Shown in pieces: positions 58,696 through 64,000 of a DNA stretch of 64,000 bases; positions within the stretch are counted from its first letter, which is position 1, and each line of letters opens with the position of its first letter. The notes under the pieces were generated by a model that saw nothing but the letters and a program-made list of their open reading frames with translations, was not told where the DNA came from and did no database searches. This stretch comes from Paracoccaceae bacterium (GTDB lineage Bacteria; Pseudomonadota; Alphaproteobacteria; Rhodobacterales; Rhodobacteraceae): positions 248,001 to 312,000 of the forward strand of contig JADGFD010000002.1 in assembly GCA_016744015.1 (NCBI GenBank). The letters are read 5' to 3'. A program made the position numbers and the translations under genes.

Positions 58696-59856
58696 GTGAA
58701 TACCACTGAAGCAGACACCGCAGATTTGCAGGGTTTTGACTCCTTCGAGTTGCGCCTTGGTGATGAACTGCGTGGCGAGCGTGCCACGCTTGGGAAGTCT
58801 TTGCTTGATGTTCAGCGTGACCTCCGGATCAAAGCGTCTTACATTGCCGCGATTGAGAATTGTGATCTCTCCGTCTTTGAGAATACTGGGTTTTTAGCCG
58901 GTTACGTGCGCTCCTATGCGCGCTATCTGGAGCTGGACCCTGAAGCTACGTACGCTCGCTTTTGTGCTGAATCCAACTTTAAAGGCGCTCATGCAGACCT
59001 TGGCCGCCGCCGTGAGGGGGGCAGCAACGCCCGCGTTGCGGCCATTAGCGCCTCGGCCGTGAATGACATTAATCCGATATTTGGGCGGGCCGCTGTTGGC
59101 AATGCCCGCATGTCTGATTTCTCGGCACTTGGGCCATTGTTTGTGATTATTGCCCTGATTGCGGGCCTGATTTTTGGCGGCTGGACCTTGCTGAAAGATA
59201 TTCAGCGGGTTGATATTGCACCAGTGGAGCAATCACCCGTGGTGCTGGACACTGTTGAATTTGCCGGCTTTGCCGATGCCGCCGATAGCGCCTTTACCGA
59301 AAGCACGGCGGGCGAAGCAATGGACCTGAACCGGCTTTATTCCAACCGCGCCCTGAGCGTGCCGGTGGTCACCCCGCGTGATGGTCCGATTGGAGCGATT
59401 GTTCCACAAGTGGCGAGTGTTGAGACAGCAGAAGCTCCACAAGCGGCTATTGTTGCGGCTGTGGAAACGCTGGCCGAAATTGGCGACCCGCAGGTGACCG
59501 TGGCTGACAAAGCGCCGCTGATTAGCCTGTTTGCCCAGCAAGAAGCGTGGGTGCGGGTGAGCGCGGCTGACGGGTCTATCCTGTTTGAAAAGCTGCTAAG
59601 CGCTGGCGAAGAATACACATTGCCAGAGCGCGCCGAGGTTTCCAGCCTGCGCGCGGGCAATGCGGGCCACCTCTTTTTGATGGTTGACGGGCAGGTCTTT
59701 GGACCAGTGAACGGCACCAACGGCGTGGCGCGCGATGTATCGCTTGCCGCCGCCGATATTGTGCAAAGCTATGCGCCGCTGGGCACACTGACCGCCGAAA
59801 TGCGCAGCGTATCCGAAGAGCTTACCCGCGCCGCGACCCTTAGCGACGAATACTAG
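58696..59856 (+). CDS. RodZ-like helix-turn-helix membrane protein (DUF4115)
   Basis: 386 residues from GTG 58696 (AAGGG upstream; TTG 58666 is the longer option). N-terminal cytoplasmic HTH_25-type domain (GDELRGERATLGKSLLDVQRDLRIKASYIAAIENCDLSVFENTGFLAGYVRSYARYLELDPE), one transmembrane helix (about residues 145-166, LGPLFVIIALIAGLIFGGW), a periplasmic variable linker and a DUF4115 beta domain near the C-terminus (EAWVRVSAADGSILFEKLLSAGEEYTLPE). This is the RodZ layout; RodZ links MreB to the wall machinery. It lies directly before ispG, a common alphaproteobacterial order. Confidence 0.88.
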   Translation: MNTTEADTADLQGFDSFELRLGDELRGERATLGKSLLDVQRDLRIKASYIAAIENCDLSVFENTGFLAGYVRSYARYLELDPEATYARFCAESNFKGAHADLGRRREGGSNARVAAISASAVNDINPIFGRAAVGNARMSDFSALGPLFVIIALIAGLIFGGWTLLKDIQRVDIAPVEQSPVVLDTVEFAGFADAADSAFTESTAGEAMDLNRLYSNRALSVPVVTPRDGPIGAIVPQVASVETAEAPQAAIVAAVETLAEIGDPQVTVADKAPLISLFAQQEAWVRVSAADGSILFEKLLSAGEEYTLPERAEVSSLRAGNAGHLFLMVDGQVFGPVNGTNGVARDVSLAAADIVQSYAPLGTLTAEMRSVSEELTRAATLSDEY

Positions 59857-59947
59857 CAAACCTCCCGCAATGGGTGTGGTGACAAGCCGCGCCATACAGG
59901 ATACATCTACCTCATAGGTATAATTTGAAGAGTGGCCAAGCCCCCAT

Positions 59948-61057
59948 ATGACACATAACCCCATTCGACCATGGCGCGACATAGAGCGTCGGAAAAGCCG
60001 CCAAATAATGGTTGGGAACGTGCCCGTTGGCGGCGATGCCCCGATCACCGTGCAAACCATGACCAACACCATTACATCCGATGTAGCGGCAACCGTGGCG
60101 CAAGTGCAAGCCTGTGCCGAGGCCGGTGCTGATATTGTGCGGGTGTCTTGCCCTGATGAGGCTTCTACAGCGGCCTTTAAGGATATTGTGGCGGAAAGCC
60201 CCGTGCCGCTGGTGGCGGATATTCACTTTCACTATAAGCGCGGTGTTGAAGCCGCAGTGGCGGGGGCGGCTTGCTTGCGCATTAACCCCGGTAATATCGG
60301 CTCCCCTGAACGCGTGCGTGAGGTGGTTGCGGCGGCCAGAGATAACGGCTGCTCTATCCGTATTGGGGTGAATGCTGGTAGCCTCGAGCGCCATTTGCTG
60401 GAAAAATACGGCGAGCCTTGCCCCGATGCGATGATCGAAAGCGGCCTCGACCATATCCGTATTTTGCTCGACAACAACTTTGATAACTTCAAAATCAGCG
60501 TAAAAGCCTCTGACGTATTTATGTCTGCCGCCGCCTATCAGGGCCTGGCCGAGGCCACCGATGCGCCTATCCACCTTGGCATTACCGAGGCGGGCGGGCT
60601 GGTTTCCGGCACGGTGAAAAGTGCCATCGGCCTTGGCTCGCTTTTGTGGGCGGGCATTGGGGACACCTTGCGGGTTTCGCTTTCGGCTGACCCTGTGCGC
60701 GAGGTGAAGGCGGGATTCGAAATTCTCAAATCTCTCGGGCTGCGGCATCGAGGTGTAAATATCATTTCCTGCCCTTCCTGTGCGCGCCAAGGGTTTGACG
60801 TGATCAAAACTGTGGAAGCGCTCGAAGTGCGGCTGGAGCATATTCGGACACCCATCAGCCTCAGCATCATTGGCTGCGTGGTAAATGGCCCCGGTGAGGC
60901 CTTGATGACCGATGTTGGCTTTACCGGTGGCGGCGCGGGTGCAGGTATGGTTTATGTGGCAGGCAAGCAAGACCACAAGTTAGATAACGAGTCGATGATC
61001 GACCATATTGTTGATCTGGTAGAAGCGCGGGCTGCGCTGATTGAGGAAGGGAAATAG
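59948..61057 (+). CDS. ispG: 4-hydroxy-3-methylbut-2-enyl diphosphate synthase
   Basis: Fe-S enzyme of the MEP isoprenoid pathway. 369 residues: [84 protein letters not shown], and the [4Fe-4S] ligands in [18 protein letters not shown] and [15 protein letters not shown]. Full length. The next gene starts at the base after its stop. Confidence 0.97.
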   Translation: MTHNPIRPWRDIERRKSRQIMVGNVPVGGDAPITVQTMTNTITSDVAATVAQVQACAEAGADIVRVSCPDEASTAAFKDIVAESPVPLVADIHFHYKRGVEAAVAGAACLRINPGNIGSPERVREVVAAARDNGCSIRIGVNAGSLERHLLEKYGEPCPDAMIESGLDHIRILLDNNFDNFKISVKASDVFMSAAAYQGLAEATDAPIHLGITEAGGLVSGTVKSAIGLGSLLWAGIGDTLRVSLSADPVREVKAGFEILKSLGLRHRGVNIISCPSCARQGFDVIKTVEALEVRLEHIRTPISLSIIGCVVNGPGEALMTDVGFTGGGAGAGMVYVAGKQDHKLDNESMIDHIVDLVEARAALIEEGK

Positions 61058-61546
61058 ATGCAACGCATGGCTATCTATATGGTGTTGGCAATTATTCTGG
61101 TGATCGGTGCTTTTTATGTGCGTGCGGTTACTGCAAGCCATGACCCCGCTGAGTGGCATATAGACCCGCTACTGGTAGAGCTACCAAGCTCCCCAAATAC
61201 TTATTATGTGGCGCCGCAAAGCCTGGTGGAAGCCCAGGTTGCGCTTGAGGCGCCCATTTACGCGGTGCCAGCGACGGTTATGGCCAAAGCCTTTAACGAT
61301 TATGTGCTTACGCAACCCAATGCGAGCACCGTTTTGGCTAGTGATGACGGGCTTTGGACAACCTATGTGCAGCGCACGCCAACGCTCAAGATGCCTGATT
61401 ATATCACCGTAAAATTCCTTGATCTTGAAGGTGGGCGGTCCACTATGGCGATCTACTCCCGCTCCCGTTTTGGCTATGGCGATATGGGCGTGAATAAAGC
61501 GCGTATTGATCTTTGGTTGCAATCTCTGGCCTCATTTGAAGAGTAA
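61058..61546 (+). CDS. DUF1499 protein
   Basis: 162 residues: N-terminal membrane segment (MAIYMVLAIILVIGAFYVRAVTAS), then the DUF1499 domain (SPNTYYVAPQSLVEAQVALEAPIYAVPATVMAKAFNDYVLTQPN; IYSRSRFGYGDMGVNKARIDLWLQSL). Probably periplasmic-facing and membrane-anchored; function unknown. It lies with no gap after ispG and three bases before prfA. Confidence 0.85.
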   Translation: MQRMAIYMVLAIILVIGAFYVRAVTASHDPAEWHIDPLLVELPSSPNTYYVAPQSLVEAQVALEAPIYAVPATVMAKAFNDYVLTQPNASTVLASDDGLWTTYVQRTPTLKMPDYITVKFLDLEGGRSTMAIYSRSRFGYGDMGVNKARIDLWLQSLASFEE

Positions 61547-61549
61547 ATC

Positions 61550-62605
61550 ATGATACCCGACGAAAAACTGGAGCAAATCCGCCAGCGCTTTGCCTTTGTG
61601 GAAGCTAAGCTGAATGAGGGTGCCGAGGTCAGTGAACTGGCGGCGCTGTCTAAAGAATATTCCGACCTTAAATCCGTGGTGGAGCAGATAGACGCCTATC
61701 GCCAGATGCTGGCGGATAAGGCTGAAGCCGAAGAGATGCTGAACGACCCAGAGATGAAAGAGCTAGGCGAAGAGGAGCTTGCGGGCCTGCGTGAGGCTCT
61801 GCCCAAAGCCGAGCATAAAGTCATGCTCTCGCTCTTGCCAAAAGATAAGGCCGACGCAAAACCCGCCATTATGGAGCTGCGCGCTGGCACCGGCGGTGAT
61901 GAAGCCGCACTTTTTGTCGCGGATCTTTTGCGCATGTATCAGCGCTTTGCTGAAAACAACGGCTGGAAGCTCGAAATCGTTGAGGAATCGCCAACTGAAA
62001 TCGGCGGCTATAAAGAAGTGATTGCCAATGTTAACGGTAAAGACGTGTATGCGCGGCTGAAATTTGAAAGCGGCGTGCACCGTGTGCAGCGGGTACCCAC
62101 GACGGAAAGCGGGGGCCGGGTTCATACATCAGCCGCTACGGTGGCGGTGCTGCCCGAGGCGGAGGAGGTTGATATCGACATACCCAATACTGATATTCGC
62201 ATTGATACTATGCGTAGCTCTGGCGCCGGTGGCCAACACGTTAATACCACCGATTCCGCCGTGCGGATCACTCACCTGCCGACGGGCATTGTGGTCACGA
62301 GTTCCGAAAAATCCCAGCACCGCAATCGCGCCAAGGCCATGCAAGTGCTGCGCACACGGCTTTATGACCTTGAGCAGCAAAAGCTGGATGATGAACGCTC
62401 AAGCGCGCGCAAAGGGCAGGTGGGTTCGGGGGACCGCTCAGAGCGCATCCGCACCTATAATTTCCCGCAGGGCCGTTTAACGGATCACCGGATAAACCTG
62501 ACGCTCTATAAGCTTGATCAGGTTTTGCAGGGCGAGCTGGACGAAGTTATCGACGGGCTTACTGCAGCGGATCAAGCCGACAAACTCGCTGAGCTTTCGA
62601 TGTGA
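61550..62605 (+). CDS. prfA: Peptide chain release factor 1
   Basis: Recognises UAA and UAG and triggers peptide release. 351 residues: the central catalytic loop [27 protein letters not shown] with [63 protein letters not shown], the tripeptide anticodon region within it, and [12 protein letters not shown]. Ends four bases inside prmC, its own methyltransferase. Confidence 0.98.
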   Translation: MIPDEKLEQIRQRFAFVEAKLNEGAEVSELAALSKEYSDLKSVVEQIDAYRQMLADKAEAEEMLNDPEMKELGEEELAGLREALPKAEHKVMLSLLPKDKADAKPAIMELRAGTGGDEAALFVADLLRMYQRFAENNGWKLEIVEESPTEIGGYKEVIANVNGKDVYARLKFESGVHRVQRVPTTESGGRVHTSAATVAVLPEAEEVDIDIPNTDIRIDTMRSSGAGGQHVNTTDSAVRITHLPTGIVVTSSEKSQHRNRAKAMQVLRTRLYDLEQQKLDDERSSARKGQVGSGDRSERIRTYNFPQGRLTDHRINLTLYKLDQVLQGELDEVIDGLTAADQADKLAELSM

Positions 62606-63438
62606 GTGAAACCGTTGCGGACACATTAGCGCGCGCCACGATGATGCTATCGGCGGCGGGCATTGAAGGCCCCGATCGCGATGCCCGTGTGCTGCTTGCC
62701 CATGTGATGGAGATAGACCAAGCCAGTCTGATGGCGCGGATGAATGATCCGCTTCCCCAATCAGCGCTTTATGGCATGGATCGAGTGGTGGCGGTGCGCA
62801 GCTTGCACCAGCCGGTTTCGCATATTACGGGCAAGCGCGGCTTTTGGAACCATGAATTTATGGTGAATTCAGACGTGCTAGACCCGCGCCCCGATACCGA
62901 AACGCTTGTTGCCGCAGCGCTTGAGCAACCGTTTAATAATGTGTTGGATCTAGGGACAGGTAGTGGCGCGATTGTGCTCAGCTTGCTGGCAGAGCGCCCG
63001 CAGGCCATGGGCGTGGCTACGGATATTAGCGCCAAAGCGCTGGATATTGCACGCCGGAATGCTGGCCGTATAGGTGTGGCCGACCGTGTGCAGTTTAAAG
63101 AATCAGATTGGTTTGAGAATGTTTCTGGCCCGTTTGATTTGGTCGTGAGTAACCCGCCCTATATTGCCGATTCTGAGATGCAAGACCTTGCGCCCGAGGT
63201 GCGTGATTGGGAGCCTCATTTGGCGCTCACGCCGGGTGGGGATGGCCTGGACGCTTATCGGCGTATCGCGCAGGGCCTTAAGGCTGTTCTCGCTCCAGGA
63301 GGCCGCGCTTTCTTTGAGATCGGCTACCGCCAAGCCGTTGATGTTAGGGAAATATTTACCAGTGCAGGGTTTACTCAGCTCAAGGTGCTGCCTGATCTTT
63401 CGGGCCATGACCGTGTAATAGCACTAAATGCCGAATAA
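62602..63438 (+). CDS. prmC: Release factor glutamine methyltransferase
   Basis: Methylates the GGQ glutamine of release factors using S-adenosylmethionine. 278 residues: helical N-terminal domain, the [33 protein letters not shown] linker, SAM site [13 protein letters not shown] (residues 116-122) and the catalytic NPPY at 184-187. Four-base overlap with prfA, the standard gene pair. Confidence 0.97.
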   Translation: MSETVADTLARATMMLSAAGIEGPDRDARVLLAHVMEIDQASLMARMNDPLPQSALYGMDRVVAVRSLHQPVSHITGKRGFWNHEFMVNSDVLDPRPDTETLVAAALEQPFNNVLDLGTGSGAIVLSLLAERPQAMGVATDISAKALDIARRNAGRIGVADRVQFKESDWFENVSGPFDLVVSNPPYIADSEMQDLAPEVRDWEPHLALTPGGDGLDAYRRIAQGLKAVLAPGGRAFFEIGYRQAVDVREIFTSAGFTQLKVLPDLSGHDRVIALNAE

Positions 63439-63631
63439 TCCATATTTTGCCTACGAATAGCAAGAAAGAGCTTGTTTTAAATGTGTATTTCCGGTTATTA
63501 TATCGAACCTGCAAGGATTGAACCTAGGGCTCTCCAGTTAAGCGCAGATATGTTAATCGAAAATCGGACGGCTAATACCCAAATTCCAAGCCACAGGGCT
63601 TGATGGCTCCGATAAGGATAGAAACCAAAGC

Positions 63632-64000
63632 ATGAGACCTTCGAATAAATCGCGCTCGCGTAACAAAGGTGGCAACCGTCGCCAGAACAACAATAACAAT
63701 ACCAATATTGTGAATCGGGTTTTTGATTCCGCCGGGCCAGAAGGCAAGGTGCGGGGCACGCCACAGCAGATTGTGGAAAAATATTCCCAACTTGCGCGCG
63801 ACGCCCAGCTTTCAGGTGACCGCGTGGCGGCTGAAAGCTTTATGCAGCATTCAGAGCATTATTCGCGTATGTTGGCCGTTGCGCAGCGAGAGCAAGCGGA
63901 AAAACAGGCAGAACATGCCGCGCGCCAAGCCGAGCAGGCCGAGCAGCAGCGCCAACGCAATGAACAGCGCGCGCAGCAAAATGCACCAAAACCAGACAAC
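63632..64000 (+). CDS. DUF4167 protein (3' partial)
   Basis: The reading frame is open to the window edge (123 codons seen). It starts MRPSNKSRSRNKGGNRRQNN, an Arg/Asn-rich stretch, followed by the DUF4167 core NIVNRVFDSAGPEGKVRGTPQQIVEKYSQLARDAQLSGDRVAAESFMQHSEHYSRML, then a Gln/Glu-rich low-complexity tail. Found in nearly all alphaproteobacteria, next to prmC in many; likely nucleic-acid related given the basic N-terminus, but unproven. ATAAGGATAG lies before the ATG. Confidence 0.92.
   Translation, partial: MRPSNKSRSRNKGGNRRQNNNNNTNIVNRVFDSAGPEGKVRGTPQQIVEKYSQLARDAQLSGDRVAAESFMQHSEHYSRMLAVAQREQAEKQAEHAARQAEQAEQQRQRNEQRAQQNAPKPDN

Noticed and set aside
63500-63560. Possible tRNA T-arm (GGTTCAATCC on the minus strand) near 63520
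   Set aside because: The flanking five-base stems do not pair and no anticodon or acceptor arm could be found; treated as chance resemblance.

Overview
The window comes from a Rhodobacterales (Roseobacter-group) alphaproteobacterium. Evidence: a full Rhodobacter-type gene transfer agent (GTA) cluster next to cysE, a pyruvate dehydrogenase E1-beta with its own lipoyl domain, 5-aminolevulinate synthase (C4 route to haem), the DUF2793, DUF4167, DUF6524 and GSCFA families, and GANTC-containing promoters. It is chromosomal and gene-dense, with no rRNA, tRNA, insertion sequence or CRISPR array that I could identify.

Layout. 1-12.2 kb: fatty-acid synthesis (fabD, fabG, acpP, fabF) and the division-wall enzyme mltG, interrupted by accessory genes: small envelope proteins, a GSCFA/SGNH pair, a 530-residue peptidoglycan-binding/hydrophobic protein and a PstS-OmpA fusion. 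12.2-27.4 kb: the GTA cluster g1-g15 in canonical order (terminase, portal, protease, capsid, connectors, tail, baseplate/hub, peptidase, host-specificity), plus one extra small fibre-adaptor-like gene after the capsid gene and a DUF2793 gene at the end. A CtrA-like box lies in front of the cluster and structured repeats lie inside it. 27.4-29.8 kb: a TetR/two-membrane-protein module and cysE.

29.8-38.2 kb: central carbon and division genes on the minus strand (pdhA-pdhB-pdhC, ftsB, pgk, an easily missed 47-residue membrane protein gene, tkt), then a divergent coiled-coil gene plus zapA. 38.2-39.2 kb: a cobalamin riboswitch controlling a CbiM-like ECF permease. 39.5-43.9 kb: grxD, bolA, purL and a long-type KAS III. 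44-51.5 kb: TerB-like, PhzF, pyrG, a WYL regulator divergent from a GST, secG, DUF6524 and a decayed lipoprotein gene. 51.6-54.5 kb: ilvC divergent from two overlapping Lrp/AsnC regulators, then a LysE exporter. 54.5-57.1 kb: all four t6A tRNA-modification genes (tsaE-tsaB-tsaC-tsaD) in one overlapping operon. 57.3-64 kb: hemA, a RodZ-like protein, ispG, DUF1499, prfA, prmC and the start of a DUF4167 gene.

The most notable observations are the GTA locus with its extra gene, a perfect 38-bp palindrome and REP-like hairpins inside the cluster; dispersed repeats whose inner stems co-vary; two genes with lesions near their starts (GSCFA, lipoprotein); the hidden 47-residue gene; a 16-bp operator-like sequence shared by pdhA and tkt; and a GATTC-centred sequence shared by the ftsB and rodZ upstream regions, whose core also occurs in front of the GTA cluster. 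All assignments rest on reading motifs and context by eye; no similarity search was run.
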